Source: Poa pratensis (Eukaryota; Streptophyta; Magnoliopsida; Poales; Poaceae). From it: DNA of 64,000 nucleotides. A program made the position numbers and the translations under genes. This document shows, piece after piece, positions 1 through 10,737 of this stretch. The DNA lies in NCBI GenBank assembly GCA_947311845.1, contig CAMZMU010000111.1, forward strand, positions 21,288,261 to 21,352,260, given 5' to 3'. Position 1 is the stretch's first letter; every line of letters starts with the position of its first letter. The notes beneath the pieces are model-generated. The model searched no databases. It had not been told where the DNA came from and saw only the letters and a program-made list of their open reading frames with translations.

Positions 1-68
1 ACGTGTATGTGTCCAAGCTCCCTATTGCTCACCGTCTTCAAATCCACAACCATGTGTGAGAGAATCTC

Positions 69-2095
69 TTTTTTTTTTGATAAAAGGATTTTTATTATTT
101 CAAAATTTTGAATATTACACCCGGACTCTACATAACTAGGATACACACATCACCAACAAGTTCACAAGTCTCCGAATAACAAAATAAAAAGACGAATGAG
201 AAATTGTAAAGTCGCCTATGGTGATGGAGGGCAGATCCGAAGATTATGTTGCCATCCATGGTGAGAAAACGACTCTTTCGCCGCAGCCTCCAACCGTGAA
301 GACACCTCCAAAAACAGGTCGCGATGCTCCACACGCTGTAGGGACGACCATAATCGGAGCGTAGTTGTGCACCGGTAGATAACCTGCATAAGAGAAGAAT
401 TTTTATCATTAAAAACCTTATCATTTCTACATAGCCATAGCGACCAAATAACGGCAATCGCTCCCACCCTAATAAGAAGGTTGAACCTAAGATCCACACC
501 GTTTAGCCAATTGCCGAAAATATTCGGAACGCTACGTGGGGGGTATAAGGTTGAGCCTATCTGGATGACTGACCATATAGATCTAGCAAATTTACACTGG
601 AAGAATAAATGCTTTATAGTCTCGTCATGATGACAAAAGACACATTTTTTACTTCCGTGTCAATTGCGTTTTGCAAGGTTATCCTTACTAAGAATTACCC
701 CTCGACGAAGATACTACGCAAACACCTTAGTTTTTAGCGGGATCTTCATCTTCCAAATTTTCTTATTATTATCAACTGGTACATCAGGTTGGATTAACAC
801 TTTATACATAGAATCAACCGAGAATTTACCATTCTTGTTGAGATTTCACTGAAATTTATCTTATCCCTGCGTCAACTGGACAGAATCCAGTCGCATTAAC
901 AAAGCATTCCAGGATGCTTGCCTAGGGCCAAATAGACTTCATCCGAAAGAGACATTCGGTGGGGAAGTTCCCATCACCTTAGCGAGTGTATCGCCTTTGT
1001 GTCGCACAATATTGTACAAAGCCGGATATTGTTCACTGAGAGTGGCCTGACTCAGCCATTTATCCTCCCAGAACCTAATCTCAGAACGATCCTTAATTAA
1101 GAAAGACCCACGTGGGAAGAAAAACTTCTTCGTAGGCATGGCCAGCCCAGAAATGCGAATCTCCGGATTTTCAAAGAACCTGAGATGTCGCTTGTGAGCC
1201 CACATACTTCCTCCTAAGTATGGTTTGCCAAACCCCATCTTCAATAAGAAGCTTGAAAGATCCATTTTCCAAGTAGGGCCCTATGCTTTACCTCTAGATC
1301 ATGAATTCTGAGTCCACCTTGATCTTTTGGACGGCAAACCACACTCCACTTAGCCAGTCGATATTTTCTTTTCTCACTATCACCTTGCCAGAAGAATCTT
1401 GATCGGAAATAATCCAACCGTTTTAAGACTCCTTTTGGAAGTTGGAAGAATGAAATCATATAAAGTACCATGTTAGTTAGTACTGAATTTATGAGAACCA
1501 ATCTTCCTCGCAAGGATAATAGTTTGCCTTTCCAGCTATTTAACCGAATTTGAAGTCTCTCCTTCACCTGTTTCTATTCAGCATTTGTAAGCCTCCGATA
1601 ATGAATTGAAATACCCAAATAATTCATAGGAAATTGGCCTTGACCGCAGCCGAATAAATCAGCATACAAGGAGGCATCATCTTGAGCCTCGCCAAAGCAA
1701 AACAATTCACTTTTATAGAAGTTTATCTTTAGACCCTATAATTGCTCGAACGCCGAAAGAATTAACTTTAAATTTCGAGCTTTTTCGATGTCATGTTACA
1801 TAAATAGAATTGTATCGTCGGCATATTGAAGAATTGATAAGCCACCATCAACTAGATGTGGGATCACTCCTTCAATTTGGCCATCAGCCTTTGCGCGTTC
1901 AATCGTGACCGCCAGCATATCAGCCACTATATTAAATGGTATTGGCGATAATGGGTCACCTTGTCTAAGCCCCTTTTTGGTCTGGAAGTATCTGCCAATG
2001 TCATCATTGACTTTAATGGCTACACTTCCACCCGAAACAAAGCTATGGATTAACTCACGCCACTCATCAGAAAAACCTAAGAGAGCAAGTGGGCG
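69..2095 (-). mobile_element. LINE (non-LTR retrotransposon), 5'-truncated, degenerate
   Basis: On the minus strand this piece runs from the middle of a LINE reverse transcriptase through the C-terminal zinc-binding domain to an A-rich tail, seen as a T-run at 69-78 on the plus strand. The endonuclease and the N-terminal part of the RT are absent, so it is 5'-truncated, as is usual after incomplete target-primed reverse transcription. The 5' breakpoint near 2085-2100 is estimated from where RT similarity stops. I could not find a matching target-site duplication. Confidence 0.82.
216..2095 (-). pseudogene. LINE reverse transcriptase and zf-RVT domain remnant
   Basis: Read on the minus strand, the segment about 2095-1796 has RT motifs GLRQGDPLSP and QYADDTILF, so the YADD catalytic box is kept. 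The same frame continues to about 1241 but has stop codons near 1794, 1738 and 1578. A frameshift near 1250 then leads into a stretch containing RFWEDKWL, typical of the thumb and connection region of plant LINEs. The zinc-knuckle-like zf-RVT region (CVFCHHDETIKHLFFQC) lies around 600-660, and the C-terminus ends near 216. The family copies itself by RT priming at a nicked target. With stops, a frameshift and no endonuclease, this copy cannot be autonomous. Confidence 0.8.
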
Positions 2096-2171
2096 TGGCG
2101 CCAATACGTTTTTTTTAAAACGACGTCCAAACACGAAATGTGATTGATTTCATTCAAATATTTAGAAAATT

Positions 2172-2824
2172 TTACAAGTTTGAACAAATTTTAGATAAAA
2201 TCAAAAAAACTAAACGTAATCTAGTGCGGCTAGTAGAACGGGCTGTAGTCCTCCCAGCCGGGTTCAGCTTGACCTCGCCGCTGGGCCCTGCGCCGCCCTC
2301 GTCGCCGTCCTCCTCCTTGACCACGCTAGCCCTGCGCCGTCGTCGTCGCCGGTGAGGTCGACGAAGGGGCTCCCGGTCGCCTTGTCGTGCTCGTTCAGCG
2401 ACCACGCGCAGGTGTCCTCCAAGGACAACGCGTGGATAACGTTCCTCGACTCCTCGATCGTGGCATGGAGCCCCGGGAACTCCACCGGCTCGCAGATGGA
2501 GATGGCGTCCCGCCCCGATGTGACGGCGCGGCGCCGTGTCCTCCTCGTCCTTGACCATGAGCAGGAGCGCCGGTGGAGTAAGCGGCGAGCGGGAGGACGA
2601 CGCCGAGCGTGAGGAGGAGGTCCACGCCGAGCTGGTCCTCCTCGATGCCCAGCGGGTTGCCAGAGGTGGTGGCGGCGAGAAAACCGCCGAGGGCGCAGTG
2701 ACAACGGGGGTGGGTGCGGCGCGGCTTTTATCGGTGCCGGAGAGCGGCGCCTAAAAAAGACACGCCCGCATGGACGCCGCCGTGCAGCAGAGGCGAAGCG
2801 ACAACTCGTTGTGCGTCGTTGCAA
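2172..2824 (-). other. GC-rich segment with possible gene fragment
   Basis: This is a strongly GC-rich block flanked by AT-rich sequence. On the minus strand one open frame (2824-2264) contains a stretch resembling ordinary protein (ISICEPVEFPGLHATIEESR, then SLEDTCAWSLNEHD and an acidic DLTGDDDG). The part before it is Arg/Pro/Ser-rich and may be out-of-frame translation. No domain is recognised. It may be a degraded host or transposon-captured gene fragment, possibly frameshifted near 2550. The strand choice rests only on how protein-like the reading is. Confidence 0.3.
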
Positions 2825-5206
2825 CGCTGCGCGCCATGAATGCCCTTGATCAGCGGTTATGCTACTGTGTCAAAGACACGGTTGGCCCACCTATCGGAGC
2901 GTCGCGTGAAGTTTTGTCCGGCGCGTCCAATCGGCTCCAAAGGGGGCATGGACTATATTCGTTGGACGTAATATTTGGCCACGCTGGACGAAACTTGGAC
3001 CGAGTGGACGGGATTTTACGTGTAGCGCATCCAATAGATGGTGTGATCCGTCCAAACCTTCCTCTTCAGAGCCTCAAGTCTGCGTCTGCGCGTAGCCATA
3101 CTGTTGGGCTTGTGCTAGAACAAAACTGAAATAAACAAGCAAAACAACGCGTACCGTTGTTCTGAAACCCTGACGTGACAGACACGTCCGGTCACGTACG
3201 CCGCCCGGCTAGCTTTTTTGTACGTTGTCTTTCCTCACACAAGTCCAAAAGGCACTACTGTACAGCACTGTACAAAGCTTCAGACAGCGTAGACTGGTCT
3301 TTGCATCCACAATTTCTTTTGTTAAAAAAGGATCGGCCGTCTTACACTTAAGCAACATGATTATGAGGCGCCAAAAGTATCCTATCTGCAGCAGAGGTTA
3401 AACGCAATGATTAAATTAGCCATCAAACTGAAACACGGTTCACCACGGACGGTACTTGATCGGTCAAAGTAGTGGAGTGAAAAGAGAGGGCGTGGCGTGC
3501 CCACTGACACCAGCATTCGGGTGGGTCCCAGGTGCCGCCTGCGGTGTGGGCCGGCTACTACTGACCCACCCAGTGATCAAAGACTCTCATACAGACCGAT
3601 GAGTGACCCTCTTCCTGATCATCATGATGATGTGGCTTGACCATGAGAAAAGAATTGCTTGTTTTTAGGGGTATGTTTTCTGGCTCTGCGTTGGGAACTC
3701 ACCTGGAAGCTTGTCAAAACTCAAAATTGAGTTCTTTTGTGTTGTTTTCTTTTGGGTCTCCAATGCACTTGACTCCTCCTCTTTTCTGCAGGAAAGAGAG
3801 AGAGGGTGAGGTGATACTGACGAGTCCTGTCTTTTTGGCTGTGACGGGGCAGTGCAGAGTCGATATGTTGCAGCACCCCAAGGATCCAGTCTATAGGTCT
3901 GTAATCGTAAGTACAAGGTTGCTCACTGTCCCAGTCTTCTCTGCTCCTTTGACTATGTGTCATGCCCGAGAAAATATGTTCTGTATAATCTTCTTTTTCA
4001 AGAATGAAACAATATTGTTTTTTGGAGAACAATATTTTAACTTTATTGGAACATATAAATGTGTTCAATACTTGTTTCATTCGGATGTAGCTTCAGCTTC
4101 AAGGTCACTGCTGGACTTTGAAGTCATCTCAGCGCTTCCAATGTAATACAACGAGCAGAAATAGATGCATCAGGTAAACTCAAAACTCAAAAGTGTTTCG
4201 AATTTTTTGAAGCATTCCAGTAATTCTTTAAATGTTGCATTTTACATTCTAGAAAAAGTATTGTAGGATTTGGACATACGGTTTGTGAATAAACCCCGTT
4301 TTAAGTTTTGTGATGCTCCAATTTAAATTCTTATATGTTGGGAAGGATTTGGCTGTAACAACATTTGTGGCGTACCAACCTTTCGTACTATGATGCTTCA
4401 TTAGTTGTAGACTAATTTACTAGCTGCCCGAGTAGCCAAAACTTGTGACATGAAAGTTGTAGTAGCATGGAGAAGGCAACCAATTGATATGCCCTAATCT
4501 CTTTTGGAAGGAGACCAAACCGAGTATATTTGTTGCATGAAAAAAAACAGGTAGGTATTCGGCCGTCTTTTTCCAAGGAGTACACCACATGATTCGAGCA
4601 TGCCTGCTCGCTGTATCTTCTGCCCAAGATCGGCCACTACTCTTTGCTCCTCTGCAAAACTCATCTTACCCCGTCAGAAAATCACAAACTCACCATCAAA
4701 ATCTACCTCTCAGCAGTTGCCTGCCTTCAACCCTACACTTTGCTCCTCCCAATCCCTGCTGCCTCCCGGCCGGTATTAATTTCACAGACACCAAAGAAGA
4801 AGAGCATCATCGGTCCTCACTGATCACTGATGCAGAAGCTAAGCCGAGAGCAGCACACGCACTGATAGCAGAGGCACATGCCGTGTCTGTCGGGACGGAA
4901 TGCAACGGCCGGCGGCTTCCCCGTCCAGACCGTCCTCTTCCCGGCATGCACGATGAGTCAAAGACGGGGTCAGACCGTCAGAACAGATCAGGCATCCCTG
5001 CAGCTGCAGGTCGCACACTCGGACAGGATAAGGCCGCTTGCCGTCAGTCAGGTTCAGGGTCACAGATGCATGACCTTCTCTCTCTATCTATCCTATTTCT
5101 GTGCGGCAGCGTGCACAGGGCTGGCATCCAGGCGTGCGTGCATGCATGCCCCGGTCAGTGTGTGCTGCTTGTCATGGGTACTGCCGGCCGGACGGACGGC
5201 AACGGT
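2825..5206. other. Spacer with no supported gene
   Basis: Reading frames here (for example 3637-4146 and 4589-5275 on the plus strand) lack recognisable domains, and their composition looks like chance. I saw no clear transposon termini, RNA gene or tandem array. Confidence 0.5.
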
Positions 5207-5215
5207 GGCCGGAGG

Positions 5216-5480
5216 GTGAAATTTGACAAAATTGACCACGTGGACAAACTTCAGCCAAAAATGAACCTTTTTTGAAACAAATTTTGATTCTAACCTTTTT
5301 GGTAGCACCCACGCGAGAGGCGCTACCCTTAACATGGTAACTCCATACCGAATGGCGCTACCCTCTTGCCAGCGTGGATCCAATGAGGTAGTGCCAGCTT
5401 CGCCGACGCTACACTTCCGGGTGCAGCTCCAGACTCAGTGGCGCTACCTTATGCGAGCAGTGTAACTAGCTGGGGCCGCG
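5216..5480 (+). repeat. Left MULE terminal inverted repeat
   Basis: It pairs as an inverted repeat with about 8050-8321. The outer 130 bp or so match closely, with scattered substitutions further in. It contains several GGCGCTACC-type submotifs that recur inside each TIR. Confidence 0.88.
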
Positions 5481-5871
5481 GGTGAGAGGCCACCCAGCGA
5501 CCCCAACCAGTTATTCTGTTCGTCCCAGCCCGAGCACGACCCCTCTCTCTCCCTCTTACTCCCCAACTCAACCCGCCTCAAATCCTTCAATTTCGGTGTC
5601 GTTTTTTCGTGGATTTCGTCTCCCCTACGTGCAAGAAGGTAGTCTCCCCCATCCTCCTTGTTTTTGTCCAATAGAAAACGTTCAATTTGGTGGCATTGGT
5701 GTGGATCTTGGAAACCCTAGAATTTGAATATATGGGCAAATGTGTGTTTTTTTCTTGGTTAGATTGGTCCATGGGTGGGGTTATGGTGCCTATGAAGTGT
5801 TGTGGTGATGATTTGTAGGTTAGATTTAGGTTTTTTGTTAGATGTAGTTAATGAGCTAGATTTAGTTAGTG

Positions 5872-5888
5872 TTAGTGCTTAATGACTA
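5872..5888. repeat. SINE target-site duplication, left copy
   Basis: TTAGTGCTTAATGACTA, repeated exactly at 5944-5960 on the other side of the SINE fragment. Confidence 0.9.
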
Positions 5889-5943
5889 AAAAGGGCAGCC
5901 CCGGTGCAGTAGCTCCCGCTTGCGCAGGGTCCGGGGAAGGGTC
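5889..5943 (-). mobile_element. 5'-truncated Au-type SINE
   Basis: A 55-bp insert reads on the plus strand AAAAGGGCAGCCCCGG and later CTCCCGCTTGCGCAGGGTC. I recognise this as the reverse complement of the 3' part of the grass Au SINE, whose sense strand ends in a short T-run. It is flanked by a perfect 17-bp duplication (5872-5888 and 5944-5960). Both point to target-primed reverse transcription that stopped after about 55 nt. The family name is from memory; the insertion structure is seen directly. Confidence 0.82.
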
Positions 5944-6063
5944 TTAGTGCTTAATGACTATAGTTAAAATTAACATGGGTAATTAGATTTTGGTTCAAAT
6001 GCATAGCTTAGTGCAATGTATCCATCATTTGATGCGTTTGGGTAGTTGTAATTATTTTTTTAG

Positions 6064-7813
6064 ATGGAGAGAATGGTTAGTGTTCATCATGTGGACAAGG
6101 AGGCCTTTTTGAAAGGCAATGTGGAGCATGACTCGGAGGAGAAAGTGGTGGTGTTTGGCCATAGCCCTAGCTATGCCGAGGTTGTGGATAGAGTGCGGAT
6201 TGCATTGAATTGGACGGATCCAAATGATGTTCTTTCTTTGGAGGGAAGACATAATGTTGGGTTCGGAATGCATCTTCGTTGGAATACTATGCCTCTCAAC
6301 TCCGAGTTGTGTTGGAGTACATATACGGAGACGGTGGCGGGATCTCAAGACAAGGCTCTCGAGTTGTTTGCCACCAAGACGTTTGACTTGAACCGGTGTG
6401 CCTCCGAACATGACGTTAGGAGGCCGGTTCAAAATGAGCCACCCAATGCCCATGAAGTGTACGACACAACGTCGAGTCCACCTCCAATGACTCAACATGA
6501 TTTTAGCCAACAAACAATGCCCAACACGAAAGGAGCCAACCTTCAAGCCCGATTCAAAATGCCCAACATGAAGAATCGGAGGAGGAGAGCGATGCGTCGG
6601 AGGATGAGCTTCACAACAATGATATTGGTGATGTGGAGATAAATTGTAGGCATGAGGACATGGACCATGACATCCCTTATAACCGATGCTATGCATCAGA
6701 CTCGGATGACGACGGTCCCGAAGAAGATGTTGATGAAGATGGGTTCACTGCTAAAGAAGCCGAAATATTCAAGAAGGTAGTGGGCCGGGATCATCGGTTA
6801 CCATTGTTCTGTGATCTTAGTCTCGCCGATAAAGCCGTGGTTGATGGTGGCACGAGTAAAATTCTTGGACCAAGGCCAATTTCGAAGAAGGATAGTGATA
6901 CCAAAAACTATGGTATTGCTGAGGGAGTGAAGTTTGAAAGCTTGTTGGAATTGAAGACATGGCTCAAGGAGTATGCGGTTAAGTACTTTCGACCATACAA
7001 AGTGGTTCACTCGGATGCTCAAGGAGTATACGGTTAAGTGTGAGGACGCGCATAATGGGTGTCCATGGATTGTGCGTGCAAGACCGTTCAAAGGAACCTC
7101 TCAATGGATTCTAAAAAAATGTGTGTCAACTCACATGTGTAGTGACAAGGATGCGAAGGACATTCATCGACAACTAACCTCCGATTTCATCGGCTATAAA
7201 CTTTCCAATTCCATAGAGGCATTCCCGACTTTAAGGTGAGGGCTATCATGGACACGGTGAAAGAAATGTTTGGTTACTCGGTGAACTATGGAAAGGCATG
7301 GAAGGCAAAGCAAGCCGCATTCAAGATGTTGTATGGTGACTGTGAGGAAGCATACAACCGACTTCCTAGATTGTTGGGAGCTATGGCCGCTACAAATCCG
7401 GGCATGGTTGCGTGCGTGGAGCCCTTTGGCCAAAACACTAGGGATTACAATGGTGCAACCGTCCGTGTATTTGGCTGTGCATTTTGGGCTTTCGGGCAAT
7501 GCATAAGGGCATTCAAGCATTGTAGACCGTTGTCTCCGTGGATGGCACATTCTTGACCGGCCAGTTCAAGGGCACACTTTTGATTGCCGTAGCTCATGAT
7601 GGTAATGACCGGTTGTTGCCGTTGGCTTTTGATTTGGTGACAGCGGAGAACCAAGACAACTGGGAGTGGTTCATGGGTCTAGTGAGAACAAAGGTATTTG
7701 AGACTCAAAGATTTTCCCCGTGTTCCCCCAATGAGTACAACCACCATACAAAACTAAACTACCCTAAACATCTAAGATTTTCCGTCCTAATTTCGAATTC
7801 AAGCATGAACTAG
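6064..7813 (+). pseudogene. MuDR-type MULE transposase, frameshifted and C-terminally truncated
   Basis: An ATG at 6064 opens a frame with an N-terminal plant-specific region. At about 6900-7140 comes the Mutator DNA-binding region (KFESLLELKTWLKEYAVKYF, then GCPWIVRARPF and CVSTHMC). At about 7240-7700 comes the start of the MULE transposase core (GYSVNYGKAWKAKQAA, RAFKHCRPL, VDGTFLTGQFKGTLLIAVAHD, NWEWFMGLVR). The first catalytic Asp, in VDGTFL, is present. The reading stops soon after, before the second Asp and the Glu, so the DDE triad is incomplete. The frame changes at least four times (near 6640, 7010, 7235 and 7540). The 3' end has been replaced by non-coding sequence running into the right TIR. 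Confidence 0.87.
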
Positions 7814-8049
7814 GGTTTCACCAAAACGGAGCAAAATAGGCCCAATGCAAAAAATCTATTGATGAAATTGGGGGATTCGGAGGAGAATACCTTGGGGAAT
7901 GGATTGGGAACGAAATCCACCACGCTTGCCTTCAGATCTGAGAGATTCTTGAGTGAGATTTGAGGGAGAGAGAGAGGGGCGTCGCCGCGCCTATCTTTCT
8001 GCGAGGGGGAAACAGAGGTCGAGCACGGGCTGAGATGCGGGCTGATTGG

Positions 8050-8321
8050 CCAGGACGGCTAAGTCACGTGGGGGTAGCGCCACGCGCTCTGGAGCTGCAC
8101 TGCATGGGTAGCGCCAGCCGCTTCGACGCTACCTAAACCGACCACGGGGCCCACCGTGCCACGCTGGCTGGAGGGTAGCGCCACTCGATCTGGAGTTACC
8201 ATGTTAAGGGTAGCGCCTCTCGCGTGGGCGCTACCAAAAAGGGTTAGAATCAAAATTTGTTTCGAGAAAGGTTCATTTTTAGCTGAAGTTTGCCCACGTG
8301 GTCAGTTTTGTCAAATTTCAC
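8050..8321 (-). repeat. Right MULE terminal inverted repeat
   Basis: Inverted copy of the left TIR, ending CAAATTTCAC at 8321 and followed immediately by the 9-bp duplication GGCCGGAGG at 8322-8330. Confidence 0.88.
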
Positions 8322-8329
8322 GGCCGGAG

Positions 8330-10519
8330 GAGCATCTCCAACCAGCCCCACATACGGACAGGCCGAGTCCGAATTTGTCCGGACGGACAGGGGAGCTCCT
8401 CCAACAGCCCACCGCATGCGGATCAATGTCCGCGCGGACACGTTTTCGTCCCAAATCTGGCCCAAGTTTGGTCCACGTTTGGGGAGAAACGGACAGCGTC
8501 CTGGTCCGCCCTATGTCCTCCTCTGTCCGCCTTGGGCCCAGTCGACAGCGACACAACCACGCCCCTCCCACCCCTTCCCCATCTCGACCGGCCACCGCCT
8601 AGTCCGCACTCATTGCCGCCTGATCCGCCTCGCCGCCGCCGTCCACTCTCGTCGGTCGCTACAACCGGCTGCATTTCGCCGCCGTTTGCGTCCGCGGCTG
8701 GGCTGCCCTTCGCCGCCGTTTTCCTATCCCGGGGTAGCTCTCCACCGGCCGCCTTCCTCTCATCTTCTTCGGCCCCGGTACTCGCAAGATTTGCCCGTCC
8801 CCGACCTCGAGGACACCGTGGGGCCGTCGGAGGACAACCTTCTCGCCGGGAAACTTCTGTAGGATCGGCCGTTGGCTCGTATTCGGCCGCGAAGTCCACC
8901 GCCCGGAAGGTGTTCGACGGAAGGTAGAGGAGACTCCTTCTCTTCTTTTTGTAAATTAGATACAAGTTCTTTTGCATAATTTGATTGTTCCTTTTGTTTA
9001 GATGGATACTGATCATGAGTTCTTCTACAACACCTTCATCGATACGTCGGACGAGTCATCGGATGATGATATCGAAATCATGATGGAAGGGGCCGGCGTT
9101 GGATCGTGACCGGGAAACGGGTCACTTCCAACTTTGGAAGGATTATTTCCACCCCGTCAAGCCAACATATCCGGCCCACAAGTTTCGACGCCGTTTCGGA
9201 TGTCAAATCATGTGTTCATACGTCTACTCGAAGGGGTGAGGGCATATGATGACTACTTCGAGGCCAAAGCAGATGCACTTGGTACGTATGGTTTCTCTTC
9301 TTATCAGAAGTGCACTGCAGCTATACGGATGCTTGCATATGGAGTAACTGGTGATCTCGTTGATGAGTACTTGCGCATGAGCGAGTCCACTTGCCTACAG
9401 TCCATGTATTGGTTCTGCGAAGCTGTAGTTCAGGTTTTGGTGGTGAATACTTGAGAGAGCCAAATGTTGAAGACACTGCCCGCCTTCTGAGGATGAACTC
9501 GAGTAGAGGTTTTCTTGGAATGCTTGGGTGCATAGATTGTATGACTTGGGAGTGGAAGAACTGTCCGTTTGCTTGGCAGGGACAGTACCAGGGACATGTT
9601 GGGGAGTGCACAGTCATACTTGAGGCCATTGCTTCCAAGGATCTGTGGATTTGGCACAACTTTTTCGGCATGTCAGGCTCTCACAATGATATCAATGTGC
9701 TTCAGCGATCAACGGTGTTTGATCGAGTTGCCGAGGGCAATGCTCCAATGATCAACTTTGAGGTCAATGGGAATGCATATGACAAGGGGTACTATCTAGC
9801 TGATGGTATATACCCTTCATGGTCCACATTTGTGAAGACCATCCGCAGACCTGATAGTGAGAAATCTCGCAGGTTTGCTCAGCAACAAGAAGCATACCGA
9901 AGGATGTGGACGAGCATTTGGTGTGATTCAATCTCGGTTTGCTATTGTTCGGCACCCTGCAAGAACATGGAGCAAGGAGGTCATGTGGGAGGTGATGACT
10001 GCTTGTGTGATCATGCACAACATGATCGTTGAGGATGAGCGTGATGATGCGAGGCAATTCGATCAGGGATGGAATTTCAGGGTGAGTTGGTTGAGCCTAT
10101 TCCTGGGCCGGCGTCGTTCCAGGAGTATATGCACGTGTATCATGAGATGCGTGATAAGCCCACCCACATACGTCTGCAGAATGATCTGATCGAGCATATG
10201 TGGACTCATCTGGGAAACCAATAGTGGCCTCCTCCTCATTTTATTTTCATTGCATGGACCATGTTATTTATTTAGATGTACGAACTTTATTGTAATATTT
10301 GACCATATTTGTTGCTTATTTGTCAACTATTGATATTTTAATATGTTTACTATTGTGTATTTAATTTGTTCAATATTATGTATGTACAAATCCCGGTTGA
10401 AAATAACCAAGAAATATGACATTTGCCGGACCAGGGCACAAAATGCGGCCGGCCGTTGGGGCACCTCACCCCCAAACGGACAGATTCTGTCCGTATGCGG
10501 GGCTAGGTTAGGCATGCCC
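8330..10519 (+). mobile_element. PIF/Harbinger-type DNA transposon
   Basis: The left end reads GAGCATCTCCAACCAGCCCC, and the right end, read inward, reads GGGCATGCCTAACC followed by TAGCCCC. Both continue as CATACGGAC, giving imperfect TIRs of about 31 bp with a one-base offset. It contains a HARBI1-like DDE transposase in the plus orientation. The expected three-base TWA duplication is not clean (GAG at left, TAG at right), perhaps because the MULE landed on this terminus. Confidence 0.8.
9002..10224 (+). pseudogene. Harbinger (DDE_Tnp_4) transposase, frameshifted
   Basis: It begins at an ATG at 9002 (MDTDHEFFYNTFIDTSDESS). Conserved Harbinger stretches follow in several frames: a helix-turn-helix-like region (FRMSNHVFIRLLEGV, KCTAAIRMLAYG, DEYLRMSEST), then the nuclease core GMLGCIDCMTWEWKNCPFAW with the first Asp, and FGMSGSHNDINVLQRS with the second acidic site. 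After these come [26 protein letters not shown] and [12 protein letters not shown]. The last part ends at a stop near 10222. At least three frame changes (near 9090-9190, 9435 and 9900) break it. In a working element this enzyme cuts at TWA targets with help from a separate MYB-like protein, which I do not see here. Confidence 0.85.
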
Positions 10520-10737
10520 TAGTAAATGGGAGATGTTGTGGTAGGTGGCGCGCATCGATCGGCCTGCTTTACGCCTGCGGTGTAGCTGGCAGGCAGAGTC
10601 GGAAGGAAGGTGCGTGCCTGCCCGCCGGCGTGTCTCCGACGATGGGTCGTCGTCATCATGGATCACCAAAACGAGCAGGTGCGGTAGGACGACGACGGAC
10701 TGACGGAGTGGTGGATCAAGTGGGGCGGTGGCGTTTA

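Larger units (their letters stand above)
5216..8321 (+). mobile_element. Mutator-like element (MULE) with long TIRs and 9-bp TSD
   Basis: The two ends form long inverted repeats of more than 200 bp: 5216-about 5480 and about 8050-8321. Both begin GTGAAATTTGACAAAA from the outside and later share repeated GGCGCTACC blocks. Outside each end is the same 9-bp sequence, GGCCGGAGG (5207-5215 and 8322-8330), the duplication length typical of Mutator. Inside is a decayed MuDR-type transposase in the plus orientation, plus a small SINE insertion. The element probably cannot move by itself but could be mobilised in trans, since its TIRs are preserved. Confidence 0.92.

Noticed and set aside
3637..4146. 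169-codon plus-strand open frame
   Set aside because: No domain, unusual composition and no splice or promoter context. It looks like chance.
4589..5275. 228-codon plus-strand frame ending just inside the left MULE repeat
   Set aside because: It runs into the transposon terminus and has low-complexity, non-protein-like content.
8290..8927. Two overlapping plus-strand frames of about 200 codons at the left end of the Harbinger element
   Set aside because: Pro/Arg/Ser-rich translation of GC-rich leader sequence. The real transposase begins at 9002.
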